Positions 7,449-13,545 of a stretch of DNA of 13,545 nt are shown here, piece after piece; the stretch's first letter is position 1; every line of letters begins with the position of its first letter. Made by a program: the position numbers and the translations under genes. The notes beneath the pieces are model-generated. The model was not told the DNA's origin and did no database searches. It saw only the letters and a program-made list of their open reading frames with translations. This DNA comes from CALEUX01 sp037439945 (GTDB lineage Bacteria > Bacteroidota > Bacteroidia > Bacteroidales > Marinilabiliaceae): NCBI GenBank assembly GCA_037439945.1, contig JBBIVA010000109.1:1-13545 (forward strand), in the 5' to 3' direction.

Positions 7449-7870
7449 GTGGTATTTTTCTTGTTACGTTGACAGGGTTTGTCTTCTTCAAAAATTTCGA
7501 AAAGCAAAACAGTTTTAATCGTACAGTTTCGGAAGTGACTACCTCCGGTCAAAAAGAAACACTCAACCAATTGATGAAAAAATACCCAAAAGACTGTTTT
7601 TATGGTTTTATCTGGCCTAATGATAAAATTGAGCAATTAAATAAAGACTCTCATCTGTTCTTATCGGCCAATTATGGCTATTTAAAAATTCATGGATATA
7701 TAAACGCCATTAATTTAAGCAACCTTCCTAATGAAAAAAAAACAATTCCCTATGATGAACCCTTTCAGATATATTCGATAAATAAACCCTATGATGTAGC
7801 CTACAATCAATGGCTTTTATCAAAAAAAATCTCTTTTATACTTAACGAACAAGTAGAACCAATCCCTTAA
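7436..7870 (+). pseudogene. C-terminal continuation of the frameshifted membrane protein
   Basis: From 7436 the second frame reads 'KPLLGGIFLVTLTGFVFFKN', a last membrane helix, then about 120 hydrophilic residues ending in 'QVEPIP' at TAA 7868-7870. This soluble tail after the last helix is the usual end for such proteins, so this is the missing end of 6096-7448 and not a separate gene. The frame is open back to an ATG at 7283, but that upstream part only shadows the 450-residue frame. Later internal ATGs, such as 7574, have no clear ribosome binding site and would drop the helix. The stop abuts the ATG of the next GT2 gene at 7871 with no spacer. A nine-A run lies at 7734-7742. Confidence 0.75.
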
Positions 7871-8785
7871 ATGAGTCATTCCGTAATTATCTCCATCATC
7901 ATCCCCGTAAAAAACGGCATTGCCACCATTAGGCAATGTCTGGATGCTATTTTTACGCAAACACTTATTGACCAGGCCGAGGTGATTGTGATTGACAGCG
8001 GCAGCACCGATGGCACATTGGAGGTTTTAAAACAATACCCGGTACGGCTGTACCAAATACCACCCGATGAATTTAACCATGGCGCCACCCGCAATTATGG
8101 TGTTTCGTTGGCTAATGGTGAGTTTGTGGTAATGACAGTGCAGGATGCGGTGGCTACCGATAATAAATGGCTTGAAAAAATGCTGCGTCATTTTGAAGAT
8201 ACTAAAGTAGGGGGAGTATGTGGCCGGCAAATGATACCACAAAAAAAGGAAATCAATGCTTTTGATTGGAGTCGTCCGGTTAGCGAACCAAAAATTGAGG
8301 TTTATGGTTACCCTGATATTTTGGAGTTTAACAAGGTAACACCCGAAAATAAACGAAAAATTTGCGGATGGGATAATGTAAATAGCATGTATCGAAAAAC
8401 AGTGCTGCAAAAAATTCCGTTCGAGCACATTAAGTTTGGTGAAGATATTACATGGGCAATAAAAACCATTAACGATGGATTAACGCTTATATACGACCCA
8501 AATGCTAAAGTTGAACATTATCACCCATTTAATCGCAAACAGGAAATAGACCGCAAATACATTGAAATGATGCAGGATTATTTACTGTTTGATTTAAGAC
8601 CCCGGCGTGTAAACATTTTAAAAAAATGTATTAGGTTGTTATATTTATCAATAAGATGGAGTATAAACCCGATTGCCATTATACCCCAAATCAGTAAATT
8701 TTGGGCCTATAATGCAGCCTTCAATAATTTTTTAAACGATATTAAACGTTATTCTAAACCCCAACTTAAAAGCAACCTGTTTTGA
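7871..8785 (+). CDS. Family 2 glycosyltransferase, rhamnosyltransferase-like
   Basis: This 304-residue protein starts directly after the preceding stop. 'ISIIIPVKNG' (7-16), 'VIDSGSTDGT' (40-49), 'FNHGATRNYG' (68-77) and 'MTVQDAV' (88-94) are the marks of the rhamnosyltransferase-like GT2 group, in which the FNHG-x-TRN loop and T-x-Q-D-A replace the plain DxD. 'NVNSMYRK' (169-176), 'FGEDITWA' (189-196, Glu-Asp as likely base) and 'VEHYHPF' (214-220) complete the acceptor side. The C-terminal 80 residues are basic and amphipathic and may touch the membrane. It should transfer a deoxyhexose, perhaps rhamnose from dTDP-rhamnose, to a lipid-linked glycan. The group is well supported; the exact donor is inference. 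It overlaps the open frame of the next gene by a few bases. Confidence 0.91.
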   Translation: MSHSVIISIIIPVKNGIATIRQCLDAIFTQTLIDQAEVIVIDSGSTDGTLEVLKQYPVRLYQIPPDEFNHGATRNYGVSLANGEFVVMTVQDAVATDNKWLEKMLRHFEDTKVGGVCGRQMIPQKKEINAFDWSRPVSEPKIEVYGYPDILEFNKVTPENKRKICGWDNVNSMYRKTVLQKIPFEHIKFGEDITWAIKTINDGLTLIYDPNAKVEHYHPFNRKQEIDRKYIEMMQDYLLFDLRPRRVNILKKCIRLLYLSIRWSINPIAIIPQISKFWAYNAAFNNFLNDIKRYSKPQLKSNLF

Positions 8786-8787
8786 TT

Positions 8788-9690
8788 ATGAAACAACAAC
8801 CATTGGTTAGTGTACTCATGACGGTTTATAACCGAGAAAAATATATTGCCGAAGCCATTGAAAGCGTTATAAATAGCAGCTATCAAAACTGGGAATTAAT
8901 AATTGTTGACGACCAAAGCAAAGACCGTTCGGTAGAAATTGCCCGCAGTTATGAAGCAATAGATACCCGAATACGCGTTTATGTAAACGATGTTAATCTG
9001 GGCGATTATCCCAACCGCAACAAAGCGGCAAGTTATGCTAAGGGAAAATATCTAAAGTACCTGGATTCGGATGACCTTATTTATTCCCATGGGTTGGAGG
9101 TTATGGTGGATGCCATGGAGAGATTTCCAGATGCTGGTTTAGGAATTAATTGGAATAAAAGTGAAATGCGCCGTCCCTATCCGCAATGTGTTTCATCGGA
9201 GGATGTTTTTAAACAACAGTTTCTAGGTACGGGCTTTTTCTTTACAGGCCCAACAGGAGCAATCATAAGAAGAGATCTTTTTGAAGAAGAATCTGGTCTT
9301 TCTGAGCTTAGATATATAGGTGATTTTGATTCTTGGCTAAAGTTCAGTGCAAAACGCAAAGTAGTAATATTTCAGCCGGCTCTAATATGGTGGAGACAAC
9401 ACGAGGATCAGGAGTATCAATTGGGTTTAAATCCTAAATATTACCTAAAGTCTACGACTGAAATAGCACTAAATCATCTAAACAACATGGAGTCACCTCT
9501 GAATCATAAAGAAAGGAAGTTGGCTCTTTATTGTTTAAAACAAAGACAAGCTCGAATGTTTATATCTCATCTATTTAAACTAAAATTTAAATATGCTATT
9601 AGCTATTTTAATAATTCAGCACTAGGTCCTTTAGATATTCTAAAAGGATTATTGAAATCAAAAATCTATTTTGATATTGACCGCAAATAA
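8788..9690 (+). CDS. Family 2 glycosyltransferase (GT-A fold)
   Basis: Starting at ATG 8788, two bases after the previous stop, the protein has 300 residues; a TTG at 8782 would overlap the previous gene and add only two residues. 'VSVLMTVYNR' (7-16), 'VDDQSKDRS' (40-48), 'GDYPNRNKAASYAKGKY' (72-88) and 'YLDSDDL' (91-97) form a complete nucleotide-binding half. 'TGPTGAIIRRD' (153-163), 'GDFDSWLK' (178-185) and 'WWRQHEDQEY' (201-210) form the acceptor half; W-R-x-H-x-x-Q is common in this subfamily. The tail is basic and helical. Role: transfer of one sugar to the growing lipid-linked oligosaccharide; the sugar is unknown. The next gene follows after two bases. Confidence 0.91.
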   Translation: MKQQPLVSVLMTVYNREKYIAEAIESVINSSYQNWELIIVDDQSKDRSVEIARSYEAIDTRIRVYVNDVNLGDYPNRNKAASYAKGKYLKYLDSDDLIYSHGLEVMVDAMERFPDAGLGINWNKSEMRRPYPQCVSSEDVFKQQFLGTGFFFTGPTGAIIRRDLFEEESGLSELRYIGDFDSWLKFSAKRKVVIFQPALIWWRQHEDQEYQLGLNPKYYLKSTTEIALNHLNNMESPLNHKERKLALYCLKQRQARMFISHLFKLKFKYAISYFNNSALGPLDILKGLLKSKIYFDIDRK

Positions 9691-9692
9691 AG

Positions 9693-10670
9693 ATGAATCC
9701 ACCCCTTGTAACAATCATAATTCCTGTTTATAACGCTTCACAATATTTAAACAGTACTTTAGAATCCGTTACCTCGCAATTTTACCCATCGGTTGAAATC
9801 ATCTGCGTAAACGATGGTTCGACTGATGATTCTTTAAAGATCCTCAATAAATATGGTAATCGGATTATAATCATCGATCAACCCAACAAGGGTCAATGTG
9901 CAGCCTCCAATGCCGGACTGAAAATAGCAAAGGGTGATTACATTAAGTTCTTCGATGCCGATGATATTATGAATCCGGAACACATCGAACTGCAGGTTAA
10001 AAGACTTAATGGGCGTCAGGATGCAATTGCTTCTTGCGAATGGGGACGCTTTTATGATGGCAACCCAGAAAGTGCTCGATTTATCCCAGAACCTGTTTGG
10101 CAAGATATGAAATCTATTAACTGGTTAAAAACAGCCTTATCGCAACGCATCGATATGATGGGAGTTTGGTTGTGGTTAATCCCTCGTCGAATCATTGAAA
10201 AAGCCGGAAAGTGGGATGAGCGATTAAGCTTAAATAACGATTTTGAGTTCAGCACGCGCCTTTTATTAGCAGCTGATGAAGTTTTGTTTACCCCCGGAGC
10301 AAAAGTTTATTATCGTTCCGGATTGGAAAGTAACTTGGCAAGCCAAAAAAGTAAAAGAGCTTACGAAGCAGCTCTTTTGAGTACCCAATTGGGTTGTCAA
10401 CATTTATTAAACGCTGACAGTTCAGATGCAATGAAGCAACTATGTGCCAATCGTTACCAACAATGGTTATATCGCATTTATCCCAATTACTCTGAAATAA
10501 TTAAACAAATTGAAAACCACATTCATGAGTTAGGAGGCAGTACCATTGAAATGGAAGGAGGAAAATTGTTTTTCATACTAAAAAAAACATTTGGATGGAA
10601 ACTAGCCAAGCGGATTCAATTGTTAGCCTATCAATTAGGCTATAAACCGAAACATCCACATAAAAAATAG
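9693..10670 (+). CDS. Family 2 glycosyltransferase (GT-A fold)
   Basis: This 325-residue protein starts two bases after the previous stop and is the last intact gene of the second run. 'VTIIIPVYNA' (6-15), 'VNDGSTDDS' (39-47), 'GQCAASNAGLKIAKGDY' (67-83) and 'FFDADDIM' (86-93) make a textbook GT2 half with DxD. 'MGVWLWLIPRR' (156-166) and 'NNDFEFSTRLL' (181-191) follow; the usual Glu-Asp pair reads Asn-Asp here (Asp183 as likely base). The C-terminal 100 residues are helical and end in a basic tail. It should extend the lipid-linked glycan in the cytoplasm; donor unknown. Decayed and repeat-rich DNA follows. Confidence 0.91.
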   Translation: MNPPLVTIIIPVYNASQYLNSTLESVTSQFYPSVEIICVNDGSTDDSLKILNKYGNRIIIIDQPNKGQCAASNAGLKIAKGDYIKFFDADDIMNPEHIELQVKRLNGRQDAIASCEWGRFYDGNPESARFIPEPVWQDMKSINWLKTALSQRIDMMGVWLWLIPRRIIEKAGKWDERLSLNNDFEFSTRLLLAADEVLFTPGAKVYYRSGLESNLASQKSKRAYEAALLSTQLGCQHLLNADSSDAMKQLCANRYQQWLYRIYPNYSEIIKQIENHIHELGGSTIEMEGGKLFFILKKTFGWKLAKRIQLLAYQLGYKPKHPHKK

Positions 10671-10917
10671 GAGTTTGAAGCATTGGGCTGGCACCTAGGT
10701 CAATGTTATTAACCTGTGTCGCTATTTAATATGCTAATGTAATAAAGTTGAAATACAAATTTCAGTCATTACCTGATTAATTGATATCATAAATAAAGCA
10801 TATTGGGTAAAATATCAAACCCATAATTATTGCAATCAAGAGTTTTTTCAAGCGGTTTATTCTTTACCAAAGAACATTTTGTACAATAATTGTTTGTCGT
10901 CAACAAACAATTAATTC
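10671..10917. other. Noncoding gap of 247 bases, rich in small inverted repeats near its right end
   Basis: No gene or clear terminator was found after the last GT2 gene. The right end holds an inverted repeat 'ttcttt'/'aaagaa' (10860-10865 and 10869-10874), the palindrome 'ttgtacaa' (10879-10886), and the strong stem listed separately. The N-terminal half of the following GT4 remnant could not be recognised here in any frame. Confidence 0.6.
10887..10913. repeat. Inverted repeat, 11-bp stem with 5-base loop, just before ATG 10918
   Basis: 'taattgtttgt' (10887-10897) is perfectly complementary to 'acaaacaatta' (10903-10913), with loop 'cgtca'. No T run follows on either strand, so a standard intrinsic terminator is unlikely. 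It ends four bases before the ATG of the GT4 remnant. It could be an operator, an RNA hairpin hiding the start, or a scar of a small mobile element. Confidence 0.6.
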
Positions 10918-11205
10918 ATGATTAATAAACAAAGAACAGTTAAAGAATATCTGTCCGCCGCATTTGGCATTTCCACCATCGGCTCAGATTACAATGCCAT
11001 AAAAGACATGGTTGAGCACGGTAAAAATGGCTTACTGTTTAAGAATGGCGATTGGCACTATTTAAAGCATCAATTGGAAACCATCATCAACCAACCTGAG
11101 TTGATAACGGCCTTGAAGCAAAACATAAGGCCACCGGTAAGCATGAACATGGTGGCAGAGTTAATTGAGAAGGAGTATTTAAAGGTACTAAAGGATAAAT
11201 GGTAA
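10918..11205 (+). pseudogene. 3' remnant of a family 4 glycosyltransferase
   Basis: The 95-codon frame covers only the C-terminal nucleotide-binding end of a GT4 enzyme. From residue 14 'AAFGISTIGSDYNAIKDMVE' and 'HGKNGLLFKNGDWHYL' match the typical segment after the E-x7-E motif ('AAGIPVIGSD...HGxNGLLF'). A helical end follows ('ELIEKEYLKVLK'). About 250 N-terminal residues, including the acceptor domain and the motif's glutamates, are missing, so it cannot be an active transferase alone. The first 12 or so residues look unrelated to the family and seem recruited after truncation. The last codons and stop ('aaatggtaa') lie in a family-1 repeat beginning at 11199, so the original C-terminus may also be altered. 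Expression as a small protein is possible but not supported. Confidence 0.75.
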
Positions 11206-11257
11206 CCGCTAAGGCCACAAAGTCTATTTCTCGCAAAGGGCGCAGAGGCCGCAAAAG
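11199..11257 (+). repeat. Family-1 dispersed repeat, copy A
   Basis: This copy begins 'atggtaaccgctaag' and later carries 'ctcgcaaagggcgcagagg'. Both segments are identical to copy B at 11378-11440, with a different 12-base segment between them. It supplies the stop codon of the GT4 remnant. Confidence 0.8.
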
Positions 11258-11330
11258 TTTTTTATCGCAGATTTAACCGCAAATTATTGCTGAATTTTTC
11301 CCACAACGATTGCAATAAAGGCAATGAACA

Positions 11331-11374
11331 GCCTCTGAGTACTCTGAGTAAAATTTTGGCGAACTCCGCGGTTA
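11331..11374 (-). repeat. Family-1-related repeat, inverted copy
   Basis: Its + strand starts 'gcctctgagtactctgagt' and ends 'ctccgcggtta'; on the - strand it opens 'taaccgcggagttcgc', related to the other copies. It lies head to head with copy B. 'gcggtta' (11368-11374) and 'taaccgc' (11382-11388) form a 7-bp stem across the junction. Confidence 0.55.
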
Positions 11375-11377
11375 AGT

Positions 11378-11440
11378 ATGGTAACCGCTAAGAACGCGGA
11401 GGATATTTCTCGCAAAGGGCGCAGAGGCCGCAAAGAGTTG
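11378..11440 (+). repeat. Family-1 dispersed repeat, copy B
   Basis: It shares 'atggtaaccgctaag' and a later identical block starting 'atttctcgcaaagggcgc' (about 30 bases) with copy A, whose start lies 179 bases upstream. The middle block is 'aacgcggaggat' in place of 'gccacaaagtct'. Confidence 0.8.
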
Positions 11441-11535
11441 AATGACAAGAATATTTGTCCGCAGATTCTTGGTAAACCAAGCGGCATAGCCGAGCGCAAG
11501 CGAAGCGCAGTTCGGGTTTATCGGAAAAGCAGATT

Positions 11536-11585
11536 TTGCTCGCTGGCTCGCTAATTTCGTTAATTGAGCGTTTGGTTGCCCCTTT
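11536..11585 (-). repeat. Family-2 dispersed repeat, copy 2 (inverted)
   Basis: The reverse complement of these 50 bases matches 3961-4010 at 42 positions with no gap. On the + strand it contains 'gctcgctaatttcgttaat', and the adjacent 'aagggttagg' extends the likeness. Confidence 0.75.
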
Positions 11586-11659
11586 AAGGGTTAGGGGTAG
11601 CAATTGGCTCGTGTTTTTTGCCATCGCACTCGGCTTTGCCGCATTTTGAGTTTACGAAA

Positions 11660-11675
11660 TCCCGAACTATCGGGA
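11660..11675. repeat. Short palindrome 'tcccga'-acta-'tcggga'
   Basis: A 6-bp stem with a 4-base loop in the repeat mosaic. No T run follows, so a terminator role is weak. It looks like part of the intergenic repeats. Confidence 0.45.
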
Positions 11676-11745
11676 GCGCAAAGAATTAACGCAAATTACA
11701 TCTTTTTTTGCTCGCAGGCTCGCGTTTAGAAACCGCAGGGGTTTT

Positions 11746-11788
11746 ACCTTAGTGTACTTAGCGTATTCTTTGCGTACTTTGCGGTTCA
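11746..11788 (-). repeat. Family-1 dispersed repeat, inverted copy D
   Basis: The - strand reads 'aaccgcaaagtacgcaaag', then 'aatacgctaagtacactaag': a regular series of cgcaaag/cgctaag words about 9 to 12 bases apart. It ends about 50 bases before ATG 11841. Confidence 0.7.
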
Positions 11789-11840
11789 AACTAAACAGCT
11801 TGCTCAGCGGTTCAATCATTTAATCTACTGTTTTAAATTT

Positions 11841-13490
11841 ATGCACCTACTTTTTCTCACTACCAATAATCTGGCCACCAATCCACGGTTGGTAAAAGAG
11901 CTTAAAACAGCAATTGAGTTGGGTGCCACATTAACCGTTGTACAATTTAAACTTGGCAACTGGAGCGACAACAAAAGTGAGCAGTTGAAAGAAGTAGTGG
12001 GAGGTGAGAAGTTAGTTGTGAGTGATGAGTTAAGAGGAACAAACACTAAGAAGAGAGAAGTAGAATTTATTGAGATTGATGCCACATCCAAACGAAAGCT
12101 CAGTTGGCTGAAGTGGGGTGTTTTAGAGAAACTGGCGCAACGGATTTATCCGCTGTTTAAAAACAATTTATTCATTAATGCATTGGCCAGTAGCCGACGT
12201 TCCTTGCAGTTGGTTAATGTATTAAAAAAATCAGAAAAGGCCGATTTAATTGTAGCCCATAATCTGGGAGCGCTCTATCCCGCTTATGTATTGTCAAAAA
12301 AATGGCACATCCCCTTTATTTTTGACGTGGAAGATTACCACCCGGGCGAGCACATCCGCCTCGATGCCCAAAACGAAAGAGCGCGGCGCGAGTTTTTAAT
12401 GAAAACCCTTTTGCCCAAAGCATCGGCCATCACCACCGCCAGTCCGCTAATTGGTGAATACACCTTGAAACTGATTGGTGGCCATCTTAACCACACTGTG
12501 ATCCTTAACAGTTTCCCAAAATCGGAGTTCATACCTCCCCTTTCCCACTCCACACTCAAAACTCACATTCCGCTTTGCAGGTACCGATGCTCGGCATTCC
12601 ACTTCGTTACAACTCCGCTACGCTTCGACTCTGAACTAATAACCCAGAACCCAGAACTAAATTTGGTCTGGTTCTCCCAAAAAATAAGCTTTGGCCGTGG
12701 TCTTGAGCAACTTTTCGAAGCACTTAAACTTCTCCACTCCGCTATCCACTATCCCAGCCAAAGTGAAGAGGCAGAAAACAGTATCCAGAAGATAGATAAC
12801 AATAACGACATAAACCATCAACCTTCAACCCTAAACCCAGAACTCCCAACTCCTACCCCTAAACTCTCAACTCCAAACTATCAACCCATAACTCATAACT
12901 CTCAACTCTCAACTCCCAACTTAAACCTCACCCTCATTGGCGACCTCGACCCGGAGTTCAATCTACAAATTATAGAACCTTTTCTGGCGCAGCTCGAAAC
13001 TTTAGACCAAACTGTTCTGCCACCTTCCTCCGGTTTGCGGTGTTCGGTATCCTTAAAAATAATGTCTCCTATGACTCAGTCCGCCCTCCATGCCGAGTTG
13101 GCCAACCACGATGTGGGTCTTGCGCTGGAATTTTCGAACACAGATTTAAACCGGCAACTTTGTTTAACCAATAAAATACTGGCTTACGCCCAGGCCGGTT
13201 TGTACATTTTGGCCACCAATACCCCTGCACAAAGCGAGTTTATGAATGAGGACCCCACCCGGGGAGTAGTGTGCGGGCAAACGCCGCGTGAGATGGCAGA
13301 GGCAATTTTAAATATGATGGAGCAACATGAAGCTATAAAATCTGGAGCCATACAACGCTTCGAAAAAGGAAAAGAGTTGGCGTGGGAGAAGGAACGAGGG
13401 AAATTACATGCTATTTGGGAAGAGCAACCGGGAACAGTTAACCGCAAAGGGCGCAAAAGTAGTTACTCGCAAAGGCCCCGAAAAACTTAA
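11841..13490 (+). CDS. Family 4-like glycosyltransferase enlarged by in-frame repeat-like segments
   Basis: The 549-residue frame starts at ATG 11841 with a GT-B N-terminus ('MHLLFLTTNNLATNPRLVKE'). 'DLIVAHNLGALYPAYVLSKK' (135-154), 'FIFDVEDYHPGE' (159-170) and 'ITTASPLIGEY' (197-207) complete the N-terminal domain. 'LNLVWFSQKISFGRGLEQ' (273-290), 'LTLIGDLDPEF' (363-373), 'HDVGLALE' (423-430) and 'CLTNKILAYAQAGLYILAT' (441-459) are the C-terminal domain. Most relatives have about 380-420 residues. The surplus lies in four loops of odd, low-complexity composition, about residues 43-72, 231-272, 299-361 and 389-404, plus a tail from about 531 encoded by a family-1 repeat. Both GT-B halves survive and the frame is intact, so an active enzyme is possible, but decay or assembly artefact cannot be excluded. 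It would use a nucleotide sugar in the cytoplasm. Confidence 0.8.
   Translation: MHLLFLTTNNLATNPRLVKELKTAIELGATLTVVQFKLGNWSDNKSEQLKEVVGGEKLVVSDELRGTNTKKREVEFIEIDATSKRKLSWLKWGVLEKLAQRIYPLFKNNLFINALASSRRSLQLVNVLKKSEKADLIVAHNLGALYPAYVLSKKWHIPFIFDVEDYHPGEHIRLDAQNERARREFLMKTLLPKASAITTASPLIGEYTLKLIGGHLNHTVILNSFPKSEFIPPLSHSTLKTHIPLCRYRCSAFHFVTTPLRFDSELITQNPELNLVWFSQKISFGRGLEQLFEALKLLHSAIHYPSQSEEAENSIQKIDNNNDINHQPSTLNPELPTPTPKLSTPNYQPITHNSQLSTPNLNLTLIGDLDPEFNLQIIEPFLAQLETLDQTVLPPSSGLRCSVSLKIMSPMTQSALHAELANHDVGLALEFSNTDLNRQLCLTNKILAYAQAGLYILATNTPAQSEFMNEDPTRGVVCGQTPREMAEAILNMMEQHEAIKSGAIQRFEKGKELAWEKERGKLHAIWEEQPGTVNRKGRKSSYSQRPRKT
11977..12056 (-). repeat. Low-complexity, GT/purine-rich segment in the GT4 gene (inverted orientation)
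   Basis: The + strand reads like 'gaggtgagaagttagttgtg' and 'agtgatgagttaagagg'. On the - strand this becomes 'aactcatcactcacaacta', the same wording as the segment at 12818-12921. It encodes the hydrophilic loop at about residues 46-72. Confidence 0.5.
12818..12921 (+). repeat. Low-complexity 'tcaactc' repeat within the GT4 gene
   Basis: A degenerate array of short CT/A-rich units ('aactctcaactc', 'cccataactcataac') with almost no G. It encodes a Pro/Thr/Ser/Asn-rich stretch (about residues 327-360) between 'LFEALKLL' and 'LTLIGDLD', where relatives have a short loop. The unit length is irregular, about 7-10 bases, and stays in frame as a whole. Confidence 0.7.
13438..13489 (+). repeat. Family-1 dispersed repeat, copy E, forming the C-terminus of the GT4 gene
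   Basis: 'gttaaccgcaaagggcgc' followed by 'ctcgcaaagg' matches words of copies A, B and D. It encodes the basic tail 'VNRKGRKSSYSQRPRKT' and supplies most of the stop codon. The natural end of the enzyme was probably near 'HAIWEEQ'. The remaining 55 bases to the window edge show no gene. Confidence 0.7.
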
Positions 13491-13545
13491 TATAACGTGA
13501 GTTCGATGTAATAATTTTGTAATAAAATTTAAAGCATAGAGTTTT

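Larger units (their letters stand above)
11206..11840. other. Noncoding, repeat-rich gap of 635 bases
   Basis: No gene is supported here; the open frames on the - strand simply read through repeats. It is a mosaic of family-1 copies in both orientations, one family-2 copy, words of a third family (11632-11642 and 11707-11721), a G+C-rich patch ('gccgagcgcaagcgaagcgc' near 11488) and a short palindrome (11660-11675). The last 40 or so bases before ATG 11841 look unique and AT-rich and may hold the promoter or leader of the following gene, though no motif stands out. Confidence 0.7.

Noticed and set aside
10887..10913. Intrinsic terminator for the preceding gene run
   Set aside because: The stem is AT-rich, has no T run on either strand and lies over 200 bases after the last stop codon.
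11284..11624. Open frames on the - strand in the gap after the GT4 remnant
   Set aside because: They consist almost wholly of repeat elements, in conflicting overlapping frames, with no protein-like motif.
11199..11788. CRISPR array or tandem repeat locus
   Set aside because: The repeated blocks are in mixed orientation, differ in length and lack constant spacing with unique spacers; no cas gene is present.

Overview
This window is a stretch of a surface-polysaccharide (O-antigen, capsule or exopolysaccharide) locus, read almost wholly on the + strand. AT-rich DNA, few Shine-Dalgarno sites, protein wording typical of Bacteroidota polysaccharide enzymes, and intergenic repeats built on words like 'accgcaaag' and 'tcaactc' all suggest an environmental Bacteroidota species; a finer placement is not possible by eye.

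Layout. (1) 1-3693 is one tightly packed unit: the 3' end of a DegT/DnrJ/EryC1-type sugar aminotransferase, a left-handed beta-helix O/N-acyltransferase coupled to it through a TAATG overlap, a GT2 glycosyltransferase, a very AT-rich divergent GT-A-like glycosyltransferase, and a GT4 glycosyltransferase. (2) 3694-4102 is noncoding and carries dispersed repeats. (3) 4103-10670 is a second run of overlapping or abutting genes: two GT2 enzymes, a polytopic membrane protein broken by a -1 frameshift near 7434, then three more GT2 enzymes. (4) 10671-11840 is a decayed, repeat-rich zone around the 3' remnant of a GT4 gene. (5) 11841-13490 is a GT4-like glycosyltransferase swollen to 549 residues by in-frame low-complexity and repeat-like segments.

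Working together, the first two genes would make and acylate a nucleotide-activated amino sugar. The many glycosyltransferases would build an oligosaccharide repeat unit on a lipid carrier at the inner face of the membrane. The membrane protein would act afterwards, as a polymerase or a GT-C type transferase. No flippase, polysaccharide export gene or complete nucleotide-sugar pathway is in the window, so the locus continues beyond the left edge at least.

The most interesting signals are three. Repeat-like DNA has entered or replaced coding sequence (internal loops and C-terminus of the last gene, stop codon of the GT4 remnant, open N-terminal extension before 4103). A dispersed repeat is shared in inverted orientation by the two large intergenic gaps (42 of 50 positions identical). 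The membrane protein carries a one-base frameshift in an A run. No defence system, CRISPR array, tRNA, rRNA or transposase was seen.
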